A stretch of DNA of 64,000 nt from Anarhynchus alexandrinus (lineage: Eukaryota; Chordata; Aves; Charadriiformes; Charadriidae), in NCBI GenBank assembly GCA_008711295.1, contig VUYV01000041.1, forward strand, positions 3,403,070 through 3,467,069, in the 5' to 3' direction. The position numbers and the translations under genes are program-made. The notes under the pieces were generated by a model. The model saw only the letters and a program-made list of their open reading frames with translations, did not search any database and was not told the origin of the DNA. Of this stretch, positions 12,401-24,531 are shown one piece after another; the stretch's first letter is position 1, and each line of letters starts with the position of its first letter.

Positions 12401-15400
12401 GTGGCTGAGAGACACATTCTGAGCTAACAGGGCAAGTGAATTTCAATTCCTAAAACCAGGCTTGAATTCTGCTGATGCGATACCTCCTTGTGTTTCACAT
12501 TTACTAGCCTAGTGCTTCCTTCCCTCTCCTCTCTTTTTTTCTTTTTTTTTCATTTAAAATAATTTAAAAAATAGTAGGCATTAATAATAGATTTCTGCTT
12601 GCAGCCTCTGGTGCTGGTGACTGAGGGAGGGATGTCTTCTACTCCTCCTCACTAAGAACAGGATGGGACCTGCAAGCGTAAGGAAAATACTACCGTAGTT
12701 TCCCCCGAATGTTGAGCATCACCGGACTTGGGCCCGGAGAAAAGAAGGATGAGGGTGGAGAAAATATGAAAAAGGCAGAAAAGGACTAAAGGTGGAATAC
12801 TTCTGAGGAAACAGCTGGAAAAGGAAAAGAATAAAATGAGAGAAATGTCAAGTTTTGGCATGTTTAATGTGAAAAACAAATTAATAGGAAAATTATAGGA
12901 AAGAAGGAACTTCCTACTTTCACAGAAGCCAGTGAGAATAAAAAGCAGATATGTTTAATTCAAGCACAGAGAAGAATGGCAACAAGCTATTATATAATTT
13001 CTGTATTTAAAAAAAACCCAATTTTTATTATTTAGTTACTTACCCCTTCCTTCCTTTTTTTGTTTTGTTATTAAAGTTACTCTCTTTTGGAGGGCAGTGT
13101 TTGTTTGTTTGTTTAACATAGCAAGAATACATCTGCAATTACTGCTTGTGGTTATTTGCTCCATGAAGTGCAATTAAATTATATTAAACAAGTTTACAAG
13201 ATAGCACATAGAGTAACAAATTAGAAACCTCTATTTCACTGCTTTCCAAACTTAAAAACAAACTCACTGAATTGAAGGCTTTATGTTTTCAAATTCTAAG
13301 TATAACATTTCTTAGTTCCAGAATTCCTGGAAAACAGTAAGAGTAACTGAGAAAAAAAATAGGAACAGCAGAAGCTCAAGAAATAGCAACTGTAACTTAA
13401 TTAAAATTTACCTAATTTCATGCTCAGCTGCAGGAAACATCTGCAATTGCAACAGAATTTTTGGTCTCTTATTCAACTATCAGATTGAAATAATTCATCA
13501 ATATTCTATACTTTAATATGTTTTTAGCGTAGGTTTTGCTGGAGAGGGAGGATGATCCACTAATTTTTCAAAAGCTTTAAACTATGCTGTTCTACAGTAA
13601 AAATAAATTCCTCACTCTTGAGAAAGAATAAAAATGTAAAGCTGTGACTGTGATTCCACCAACAAACAAGCTTTAATAATTTCCCAATTACTGTAACAGA
13701 TTTCTATGAATGATAAGAAATTACTCTGAAAGTTGCCTGCACTTTTTTCAGGCTCAAACATACGACAAGAATTTATCTTATGAGGATCAGCCATATTAAA
13801 GAAATATGCTGCTTTTGTCTATTGCTTAAGAATTTTTGACAGCTTCAACCAGAAAAGCTTAATTTATAGAAGCATCTTCATTTTTCAGGAAAAGAAAACA
13901 TTCTTTGAAATTGCAGCTTTAAAGTATCTGTGTCAATACATACAGTCAAATAGTAAAACGCTTTCCTGCAATGCCGCTACGCTGGGGTTTTTTTTTGGTA
14001 TGCATTGTAGTCAGATGTTCCTTTAATGCAATAACAAGCATTATTAAATTCATCAACTTTTACTACGCTGTGTGCAATTCCTCAATGTAAGTCCTTCTAT
14101 TAAGCAATTCACCAACTGATTACGGTATGTATTTTCTTGAGAAAGAAGCCAGTAACCGTGGAGCAGATCCAGCAGCCTTGGAGCCAGCAGCGGAGAGCAG
14201 GAAAGAGGGCAGGCTGTTCAGGAGCTTGGAAGGGGAAGGGTTTTCTCATTGGTTTTGTTGTTATAAGTTCAGGGCAAGGATGAGAAAACAATGACCGTGA
14301 CTACAGCAGCAGTGGGGCAGACCCAAGTAATTACAAAGACAACAGAGATGACTGGATATAGAAAGGGAGGTGTGCCGCATCCTTGACGGGGTATTTGACA
14401 GATGTTTTTTTACGCAGGGAGACAACCAGTACAGCTCAATATCCACGGCAGGGACTTGGCACAGATTTGCCAAAATAAAACAAAAATCCCCTAGATAAGG
14501 GTGATCGTGTAAGCAGAGAATGAGATCTATGAACAGCAGAGGGAAAGGGAACATGAGGAAAATAGCGTTACGAGAAGAGAAAAGAACAGAAACCTCGTGG
14601 GGCAGGAGCCTGACCGTGTACTGGAGACTGCAGCTAGCACAGCAAGCAGGATGCTCCACCGACAGGAGAAAGGATGGAAGAGAAAGGAGTCAGATTCGTA
14701 CCAACACCAGGCAGAGGAAGAAGGTACACACAATGGGGGACTGTCCTTAACAAGAGCTGAAAACCTGTCATCTGACTGGATCTACAAATAAGAATGGCAT
14801 ATCGGATGGATATAGGATATGGAGTTAGGCTTAAAAGCAATCCTGAAAAATCGTGTACTTAAACAATACGGCAATAGGCAAAGGAATGTCAGTGAGTAAA
14901 AAATGAGAAAGAAAACACATTCAATACTGCAGAGTGCAGTAATTGAGAGGAAACACAGGATTATGCCTAATCCAGTAAGGGAAATGGATGTGGTTAGTGA
15001 GAAACAAGTAAAATGTTTGTGTACTAATACTTAGGCCATGGTCCAGAAAAGAAAAAGTGGAAATTTAATTGCTGGTGCAAAATGTGAAGCAATACGTTGC
15101 AGGAAGAACAGAAAATGCAATCAGCACTACAACACAGCAGTGTTTGGGAAAGGTAAAAACAGAAGTAAAAATGATAGACAAGAATTGAACATGAATAATA
15201 CCAATGGCAATGTGATAAGAAGGAATAGCATCGATAATACAAAATCCTTTTAGGAGAAAGACACTCTGAAGTAGACTCTCAGTTCCTTTGCAGCAGATTT
15301 CTTCCATTTTCCCCCCAAAAAATTATACCTGGCGCTCAAAAGACATAATTCCTAGTAGAAAACAAGATTTTAAATTATGAGATACAGATAGCAGAACAAA

Positions 15401-15944
15401 TGAATCTAGTAACAGCAGGGGCCCAGTTATTTCTGGATGTGAGATCCTATGTATTTCTTTACCAAACACTGGTTAAGCAAGAGGGCCTGTGGGCATTCTT
15501 AGGGTTGATTTTGGGAGTAGCAAAGATATCTGTAATACAATTGGATTAAGAAAATAATCATGAGTTGTGAGATCATTATTTGCCTTTGTTTAAACTAAGC
15601 AGAAAGATAAGCAAAATGCCTGTAATAAAAGTTCAGGACTTCAAAGGGACAAGTTTGATAAACTAGAAGAAACCAGTGTATTAAATAATCATCTGGCCTG
15701 AGGAGATATCAAATAGGAAGAACTAAATGAGGTCGTGAAGCATTGCTATAGAAATGCAACTGACAAAGCAAGGTCATGAGCAAAAGGATTGAAAGCAAAA
15801 TTTCTGCTATATATTGGAAACTCATCAGCTGGAAATGTCAAAGAAGACAAACCCATAAAATCACACGGAGAGTCACCACAATATAATCATAAAAGACAAA
15901 GACACTGCTAAAGTGTATCAGATGTGCTTCTGCTAGATAAAGAC

Positions 15945-16420
15945 CGCTGCAGTGCTCTTGCTCTACGAAGCAAAGAGCTCACCTGGAGCACTGAGCAAAG
16001 GTTTTCATTACCCATATTGAAGGAAACTGGTCTCAAACTGGTGCAGAACAGTTATTGGGGTTGTCAAGGGAACAGGCAAGCTTCTCCTAGACGAGAAGAG
16101 GACCTGAGGAGCTTGGCTTGGTTAGCCTCAGAGGACGTAGGCTGAGAAGGCTACAAGATTTGTTTCTATAAATATATCACAGAGGAAGTAAAAGAGCTAT
16201 TTAAGCGAAATGACAACGTTCACTCAAGAACAAGTGGATATAAACAGGCCACAATGAAATTCAGGCTGAAGTCAGAAGAAGGCTTCTAGCCTGACCGCAC
16301 TGAGGTTTTGGAACATATTTTTAATGACAGTAGTGAAGACAAAGAACTTAATGGGATTTTGATCAGTTTGCAAATGGCATAGCAGGAGGAGGTTGCCTGG
16401 AACAGTAAGAGAACGAATGC
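15945..16420 (+). mobile_element. Old CR1-like LINE fragment, 3' coding end
   Basis: The plus strand follows an old CR1-type family seen in turtles and birds, with many substitutions. Recognisable blocks in order: CACCTGGAGCACTG and ACCCATATTGAAGG (the HLEYC..PILKED region) near 15980-16025, then GAGGAGCTTGGCTTGGTTAG (GLFSL block) near 16105, TATAAATATATCACAGAGG (YKYI block) near 16168, and GGATATAAAC (NGYKLA block) near 16236. GAAGGCTTCTAGCCTGACCG (RRRFLTI block) is near 16277, and the final part is near 16330-16400. Frameshifts and stops throughout; no function. Confidence 0.75.
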
Positions 16421-17460
16421 TAAGTTCAGGAAATCTTTTCCATTCCTAATTTAAATAAAAATTTGTTCACTGAAACTTGGCAGAAGTTATTGAATGCTGT
16501 CTTTTAATGGCTGTCTTTGTTGCTTCATGAAATGTACTTAAAAGGATTGTTAAAAGGAAAACCTTTCTGTTGAAAGATAGCATGGTGTTTTTATGATGTA
16601 CAAACAATAAGTATCCTGGAAGCCACTGAGATAAGTTGCAGCAAATTCATTAGGAACAGTGATAACTATAAAAATGAGGAATTATTGAACAGCTTAAAGT
16701 CCATGCATTCTGGAGTTATGTATTTTGGTAAAATTCCCCAAATCCAATTCCAGATTCCAAGTGAAAATTCAATGCAAATAATTAGATACCTATTCTTCAT
16801 GCTCACTGGAATCTTATGTTCAGACATGTACAACTGTACTGCAAAAGAATTTCTCTTTTTTTAACACATTCATCTCTGTGCTGCCTAATCCCCGGAGCAG
16901 AAGTAAGCCCCTGGATTTACAAGGAAGGGAGCAAGAACGATAGGAAAAAAGATATTTAGAGCTAATATAGGGTTGCAACCTTTCAGGAATTTAAAGAATT
17001 ATTTTACCAGGTTTTCTAGAAAACATACACACTGATGGTTTTGAAATACTACCTCAAGTAATTCTCCACAGAGGAAACAGCAATTTCTGTCTTCTTTTGG
17101 GACTATGGAAGAATTCAAAAGTTAGCTAGTAGGAGACTTTAATCTTAGAAGTTGAATTTCGGCAAATTTTAAAGTAAAATAGACACCAGACATTAAAACA
17201 CTCAGAGGTTAAGATGGACTGGTGCTGTCGGTGCTGAGGTATCCCTGAAAAACAGCCTTGAAAGCTTTCAAAATATTTCATTTAATTGACGATAAGAAAA
17301 ACCATCTGTGGTTAGGCCAGTGGACTGGGACTTAATAGTTCAGTTCCTCAATCTGCCATAAACTTTGGGGAAGCTATTCATTCTGCTGCTTAATTTTTTT
17401 AGCTGTAAAAGTAAAATAATCACCTTTTTTTCCCTTGCCCTACATATCGAGGTCTCCAAA

Positions 17461-17670
17461 CCTGGAGACGGTGACTGCCGAGAACAACAGGGCCGGTTCT
17501 TATTTTACATTTCTCATGTTACTGTGACCAGCGAATCGATCACGCGGGATGACTTTGGCGCCGTCAGTTTGTTCCCACTGTGCCGGCTTCTAGCGACTGA
17601 CCAAGCTGTGCTTTTACAAGTAAAATCACGCAACGACCTGGAACCCAACCACGGCAAAAGTCGACGTATC
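17461..17670. other. Isolated CpG-retaining segment within the intron
   Basis: Sixteen CpG dinucleotides were counted by eye in about 210 bases, against few in the neighbouring kilobases. It includes CGATCACGCGGG and GGCGCCG. An open frame overlaps (plus, 17365-17697, 110 codons) with no recognised domain. Possible explanations are an unmethylated regulatory element or DNA inserted too recently to have lost its CpGs. Confidence 0.45.
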
Positions 17671-18140
17671 AACCATATCAGGTCTGTATCAACCTGACAG
17701 ATCAAAGCTCTGGCTTGTAAATGAATTATATGTAAGTGAAAGGCAATGCAATTATAATCACACTTCACACCATAGGTCACAAACCCTCATATTAATAACA
17801 CCTAGTCTTCAAGTTCAAAGGTCACCCAGTCATACTATTAATATTTAAGTAAAAATAACATGTACATTTAACTTCATCTTTAATATCTTTTCTCTTCACA
17901 GAATATACTCGACATTTTAAGGCGTCTCTCTGAAAATGCTGGTTTCATTCAACTTCAATACCTCCCAACAACGTAACAAAAGGAAACGGGATAAAACCCA
18001 AGGATCTCAGTGGAAGCAGAAAACCCTGCTGCATGTCTGAAGACGTTTTTTGTAAAACAAGGATTACCATATTTGCATAAAAGTTGACTTGTTTTAGTCC
18101 ATATTTTGTAATGGGAGGACTTTCATAATTTTCTTGCTGA

Positions 18141-18158
18141 TTATTATTATTATTATTA
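18141..18158 (+). repeat. (TTA)6 microsatellite
   Basis: Six perfect TTA units. Confidence 0.9.
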
Positions 18159-18585
18159 CAACCTATAGGGTAACAGGGAAATCCATTTTACCTCCTGGGA
18201 ATTAAACACCTAAAAACTTTCATCTTCATTTAAAAACACCCCAGCAGCTATGAATTAACCAGCACTACTTAATATGACACAGGACAAATTCTATCTGTCT
18301 GGTACGCAGAGAACACAGTTTTATTATCTTCCTTCTGACTGCCAAGAAATCCAGCGAAGAGATGAAGCGGCAGAGTAGATGGAGCGGCTCTTTTTGATAG
18401 ATCTGGAAGACCGCCTGTGTTAAGCAACTTCCACATCATAGCACATATTATTTTGCATTACTGCTGAATGACTACACAAATGGTGCAGATTAATCCTATG
18501 CAGAAAAGAAATAATCAATATTGAAAGCTGCGCCAGCCAGAAGGCAGCCATAGTAACGCTGCTGGGGACTACTTTATATGGGGGA

Positions 18586-18609
18586 GACAGACAGACAGAC
18601 AGACAGACA
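18586..18609 (+). repeat. (GACA)6 microsatellite
   Basis: Six perfect GACA units (TGTC on the minus strand); the tract lies where two minus-strand open frames read Ser-Val-Cys-Leu repeats, which explains those frames. Confidence 0.95.
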
Positions 18610-20569
18610 TTGCCCTTCCACACGTGAAGCTGGTTTGTCGCGCATCACACACTGACAATAGGAAATGCTTCAAGTCTTTGTGCGAGGCTTTATGTAAATA
18701 ACACCAAATTGACATCCTCAGGCAGTTATTCGTTATCTTTATGCCATTATTCGTTATCAGAAGCATTTGTCAGACTAAAACAGTCTCACTACCTGACTTT
18801 ACAGAGCCAATCCTAAAAGCAAAAAAGGCTCACTTTGGTCTCCTGAGCCTAGGAAGAGCCCTGGTGAAGGAAGAGGAGAGGAAGGCCAAAGAGAAAGGGT
18901 CTTCCTGAGTGCATCTCTCTGTAGAACTGGACCTTGCCTTTGTGCTTGAAGGCAGATGTTTTTATTACATGGTTATCACAGGCTACATCGTTAGTGAGAG
19001 TATATTGCTTTCTCTCCTTCATGTTTGGGGAACAGAATGGGAGAGAAGGTCAAAAGTTAAATCTGTCACAATCTCCCGGAGCCAGATTTCAACAAGCACA
19101 CTCAAAAGAGAGAAAAACCCACGAAGGGCAATACAGCACCGAGACACAAATTGCAGCTCATGAAGCCTCCAAGCCCCAGCCTGCAGGAAGAGCATGGCAG
19201 GTACCTACTGCTACAGACAGGTCCTGTTCTTGCAGCTTTCCCTCAGCCACTGGGCTACAGATCTTAATGCGAACAGGTTGCTGTGACAGATGGACCTTGG
19301 TCTGGCTTCATATGACCATCCTTACATTATTTTTATATTCATGGTTTCTCAAAGTCTGTTCACACAAAAGATACACATTCAGTTTGCTGTTTCAAAGAGT
19401 TAACACACAGATTAGAACAAATCGGTGATACTTCATACAACACTGCCAACCCTGAGCGGCTTACACACCAGGATGACAAAACAAAAGAAAAATCTGGAAA
19501 CGGCAGGGACGGGAGAGGAAGTTTATTTTGCAAATTTTTGACAGAGTAGCCAATTTGTTTTTCAAAGTTTGTTTCCATAATTGGTAGGGGCAACATTTTG
19601 ACACTATCAAGAATTCTTTGCAGGATTCAAGTACCTTTGCAAAAGGAAAATGAAATGAGATGCTCTAAAATTGCTACAAATGTGAGCAGCACAGCATCCA
19701 GGATTTTAATACCTCTAAAACCAGAACTGTCTTGTTCTTTTTTCTCTCCCAGCACTCCTCAGTATTAGCACATTACAAGCGTAAACTGAACCTGCTGATG
19801 AAATGGACGCAGAGCTCTCCCTCCTATATAAAACCCAGGAAAGAAGGTTTAGGAAGAAAGTCAGGGCAGTGCTTTATCTACTGCAGCATGAGTTTTGTCT
19901 CCCCCAGCTTATATGGGAGGAACAGCTGTGCCTGAAGAAGATTCCCAAGATATTTCCTTGATCTTGGGAAACCTCTAGAGCACCACAACATCCCACTCTG
20001 GCATTGATCCCACGAACGACCAACTTCCCAGCCATAAGCCTAAACCACGAGTGTGACTCCAAGGGAGCTGCACCTGCCCTGCATTGGCAGCAGGATTCTC
20101 GATGGCACATATACAGCTGTTTGCTAAATTTTCTTTCCTAACCTATATGGCACCCTGGGTGGGGCTGGGACCAAGAACGTATGATATAGGGCAATGCCTT
20201 TCCCTTCTGCCAAATCTCTGCTCCCGCCACGTGAATCTGAGATGCTTTTGGCCCACCCAGGTACTGGGAGAGGATACAGCTCGGCCTTTGATATTCTCCC
20301 TGCCTTTACATAGTAATGAAAAAATCAATGACCTGAGGAAAAGTATCAGTCTATCAGGATGTTCTGTACCACAACAAGAACAGAGTTCCTGAAAATTTCC
20401 TCCCGTGCCAGCCACACCACAGCCAAAGGCAGATGAGCCTGCTGGTTATAAAGCATGATGTTAATTTTTGCTTTTCCCATCCTCTTGCGGGCAAAACGGT
20501 CTCAACTCCGGGAACTTTACTTAATGTACTTTATTGCCAATTAACACAGTTTTAATTACTGATTCAGAT

Positions 20570-21470
20570 GTTGAGGTGGGGACAGGAACTTCTCCCCCTT
20601 CCTAGCCTCAATTTCCCTTGTTTTCCCCAGGTCCCAGGCTCGGTCTGCCGGAGGACGGGCAGCACATGCAGCTGGGGTCCCATCCGGCAGCTGCTCCTTC
20701 CTCCTGCCTCCCTCCTTCCTTCCTTCCCCTCCACGCATCTTGTTCTCCCATGGCCCCTCCGGGGACCAGGAGTGGGTCCCCAGTGATGGTCCCCTTCCAG
20801 ATGTCTCCTCCCGCTTGCTGGTGGCGGCTGCTCGTCCCCCAGCACATGTGAGCCAGGCGGCAGGGGCTGCTCAGGGACACCCACCCCCCCACCATGGGGC
20901 ACCCCACGGCCCCCTCTGCCCAAATCCCACCAACTTACGCCCCCAAACCCTCACTTCCAACAAAACTCCAGAAGCCAGGGCTGTTGTCATCTCAGAAATC
21001 ACACTGTGAACCCTTTTTTTTTTTTTTCGAACCAGCAAAACGAGGAAAAGAAACAGCGAGAGGCCAAACCACGCGTTGCCCAGGCATCTCCTCAAGCTGC
21101 GGCGGCAGGGCTGCTCGCAAGCTGACATCAGCCAGGCTGGGGTTTTTGCTAGCAACTCGTTCTATTTTTTTCCCGGGCAAAATCAGTTTTAGCGGCAAAA
21201 TCCAGTTGTCCAGGTGGGTACCTCTGGTCCAGGGGTGGGGGGGCAGGGAGGGAGGGGGTGTTTCAAGCACGGGGAAAACGCACGGGCAGGGTTTGGGAAG
21301 GGGCAGGCGTGTGAATTTTGTGCCAGTAGAACTTGCAGGGTAAACGCTCCAAAAGTAATAGCTGTAAATATTTATCTTTTATGCTTGAAAAACCTGACTG
21401 CGCAGAAGGGCGAGATGCTGGTGCACGCGCTGGGGGACAGGAGAAGGGGAGGAGAGTCGAGGCCCTGAAG
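20570..21470. promoter_or_regulatory. GC-rich, CpG-containing segment in CRADD intron 2
   Basis: About 900 bases with raised GC and CpG. The left part is pyrimidine-rich with CCTTCC tracts; the right part (21040-21460) has many CpGs such as CCACGCGTTGCC and GCGGCGGC. Several frames are open on both strands (for example 20564-20923 minus and 20894-21343 plus), as GC-rich DNA gives by chance. It could be an internal CpG island or alternative promoter, or only a local isochore fluctuation. Confidence 0.35.
21232..21258 (+). other. Candidate G-quadruplex tract
   Basis: The plus strand carries at least four runs of three or more G separated by 1-2 base gaps, satisfying the usual G3+N1-7 pattern. 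It lies in the GC-rich intronic segment. Confidence 0.6.
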
Positions 21471-23391
21471 GTTGCCTGCTAAGCTCCTTCTAAGGTAAAT
21501 TTTCTGTAGCCTGTTCGCAAGAAATCATCCGCTTTAGAGAGAAGCACGCATTGGCGTGTTTTGTTTTCTCAGAGAAGTGTGGAATTTGAAGCCAGGTCCT
21601 TTGGCTTATCTGTTGTAAACCATGACTGCTTCTCAGTGCCACACCACTCAGTATTTCCTAGAGAAGGGATTCTGAGAAAAAAGAAAGAGCCCCAGTTCCC
21701 TAGAAGCATTAAATTAACACAAGGGATCTGTAAACGAAACAGCAGAGGTTTGAAAGCCTTACCCTTTACGGTTTCCTGCTTTCTTGGAAAAATCTCAGTA
21801 TTAAAACAGATTGGATTACATTACAGGACTAGTTGCTGCTGAAGAATTTTATTTTGGGTTATAAAACACAATGTTTGCTGTTTTTCTAATTCAATTTGCT
21901 TTTACCTTCGTTATGTCACACTGTTACTAAGGTTCCTGTGAGAAAATGCAGGTTGTTATTGCCTGCAAACTACCCCAATTATCATCTGCTCTCACTTTGC
22001 AAAATAATCGTGGGTAGAAACTATGTAGTAAGTATAATGCTGACCTAAAGAAGTATGTCATAATTTTGAATCTATTTACAGCTTTTGCTTTGGGCATGTA
22101 AAAAATTACATTAAGAACTTGTTTCCCCCCCAAAAAAACCCCAAACCACCCAAACCTTAAAAGGTTAACACATTTCTAAATTAAAACAAACAGTGACCAT
22201 AACACTACCAACCAGTTTACATCTCTGAATTATAAAATGTAAACAAGTGATCTTGCAAACTTTATTTTCAAGGGCTTGAGCTTTTGTAGTGAAGTTTTCA
22301 GCTAGAATAACAACACCAGCAGCCTTGCGTGGGCTCAGAATAATTTCACCACGAAGAGCTGACTGCAACTCCAGCCCTACTCCTGCAGTTCTGACACAAG
22401 GAAAACTCGCGTTTAATACAGTGGGAATTTTTGCCAGGTGATAGCCACAGGATCAAGCTTCCTGGGCAGGATAAAAATCTAAAGCAAATTTTTATATTCA
22501 CGTTTAAATGTTTTAAGTAGGTGAACTGAAAATTCTTGGCACTCCCAAATTACATCAAAGATTGAGGGAGGAAAAAACCAGAAGATTCTTGGTAGCAATA
22601 TATTTAGCACCTTTCTTGGAATGTAATTGTTACTGGAAACTTTGGGGGTGTATCCATGTGCGTTAACCACTCTTGTACAGTGAAGTCCAGTCTCTGAACT
22701 CATAAAAGTATTACACAATATTCTAACTACCTCAAGAGGCCTGATAATGATCATAAAATCATAGCGTTCCACAATAACCCTAAAGATAAAGGGAATAACT
22801 AATTTGCAGCTGGAAAAAATATGCTACTGCATATGTTACCGCAATTACAATTTCTCTGCATACTGCAGTGATGCTTCTCACATAGCAAGTAAGAATAGAG
22901 TTAAAAATATAAAAGTGGCAGGCCCAGGCAAGTAATTGACTCTGCCAAATTTATAGATGCGTGTAAAAATTTGATTTAACAATGTTTTTTTTCCACGTAT
23001 TCATGAGCTATGTGAAAAATGGGGGGTCTGGGGGAAGTTGCAGTGAAAACAGGCGATGCCGGTCAGGATCAGATTGTTTTTTCTGTCGTCTTTTAGTAAT
23101 ATTCATCTGAGTGGTTTAATCTTCCTACTGCCACCTGTATGCTAAACCAGTGAAGTTTTAATGAAGAACATTTAATGATACTATCATGACTGTAATCAAT
23201 ATTCCTTCTTGAAATGGCACAGAAAAACACTATCAGATTTGAAAAAGAAGGAATTGTGTGAGTGAAAATCTATATCCACTGCGCAGTCTGTGTGCTTGTT
23301 CTTAAGTGTTTGTAAGCAGTTTTGTTTCAAGGTAAGAGAACAACAGGAGAGTCCATCAAAATCCCCTATATTTTCCTCTTGGCAAATATTT

Positions 23392-23406
23392 CACCACCAC
23401 CACCAC
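23392..23406 (+). repeat. (CAC)5 microsatellite
   Basis: Five perfect CAC units. Confidence 0.85.
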
Positions 23407-24514
23407 CTTTATATTTAGAGGAGACATACATCAATCCAAAACCAGACTGTAGAGCCATTTTTAAGCTAGACATGAAGAAAATATAAATGACATGAACTAA
23501 CTAATGAAAATTACGAGAGCCCTACAGATTTTTACATTATCTAATTCTTGTTCCCTTTTACATACTAATGTAGTTTCTAATACCACCAGCAGAAAATATA
23601 GACATCCAAACGTACAGTTACTACAATATTAAACAAATTGCTAGAGTGTAAAATATTCTGCATTTCAAACTGAAATATCGAGATTTTTTTCAAAAAGTTA
23701 AACACAAAAATTATGGCTTAGACCTGCCCCCAAGTTGCAGGTGACTTAAAATGACTTGAAAAATAAATTAAGATACTATTAACCCAAATGAATTCCTAGC
23801 TGAGTATTCAGATCAAATAGCAACAAGGACAGCAGCTCATACCATCTTTAGAATGTACTTTTTAAAACTCAGCTACAGAATTACAGCAATTTTGACAGCA
23901 CAAGGAATATAATTATGGTCCATACAGAAGCCTTTCTGTCTACCAACTTCACATGTATCTATTAAGTTATAATAAGGTAAAAAGGTAGTTGCTGAAGGAA
24001 AAAATTATTTAATTTTTGTTGTTCCATACATAATATTCCTGTTCAGCTCTCAATACTTTCAGAATTATTTTCTTTTACCTCATCTCCTTACGAGTACATT
24101 TACCACTGACCATAGATTTTTCTAAGTGCTGCCACTGTCTGCCTCGGGACATGAGGGGTGCTCCTTATTTTAACAATTAAGCTCCAACTACATTAAAAAA
24201 GCACGTAAAACATTAGTGGACTAAAAAATATTCTAGTCTGTCAGAACCAATAAATTTCCATGTCTGAATGTTTTTAAAGGAAGTTAATGTTAAATCTAGG
24301 TACTCTATTTGAGCCACAAACATACCCAATATAGTGCAATTCAAGTAGAAAGGAAACGGTCCGAATTCTTCCCTCTCTTCTACAATGCAATCCCTACCAA
24401 CTTCCGGGAAACTTTGGATTTCAGGAAAATCAGACCGATATTACATGAGCACCCTGAATTTTATGGAAATAGCACATTTGAACTCCTTGTAAGGTTCTAC
24501 ACCCATGTCTTCTT

Positions 24515-24531
24515 TATATATATATATATAT
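24515..24531 (+). repeat. (TA)8 microsatellite
   Basis: Alternating TA over 17 bases, followed by a GT-rich stretch. Confidence 0.9.

Larger units (their letters stand above)
6501..15944. other. Intronic DNA, mostly featureless
   Basis: No gene or LINE was recognised in this 9.4 kb apart from items listed separately: an imperfect direct repeat (7924-7987), the 308-codon open frame (8477-9403) and a TTTG microsatellite (about 13100-13114). Pyrimidine-rich tracts occur near 12510-12550. Open frames of 60-160 codons at 9554-10825, 11652-12035 and 14261-14840 appear on both strands in the same places, as expected where stop codons are sparse, and show no domains. Confidence 0.5.

Noticed and set aside
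18420..18766. Minus-strand frames with Ser-Val-Cys-Leu repeats
   Set aside because: Translation of the GACA microsatellite, not a protein.
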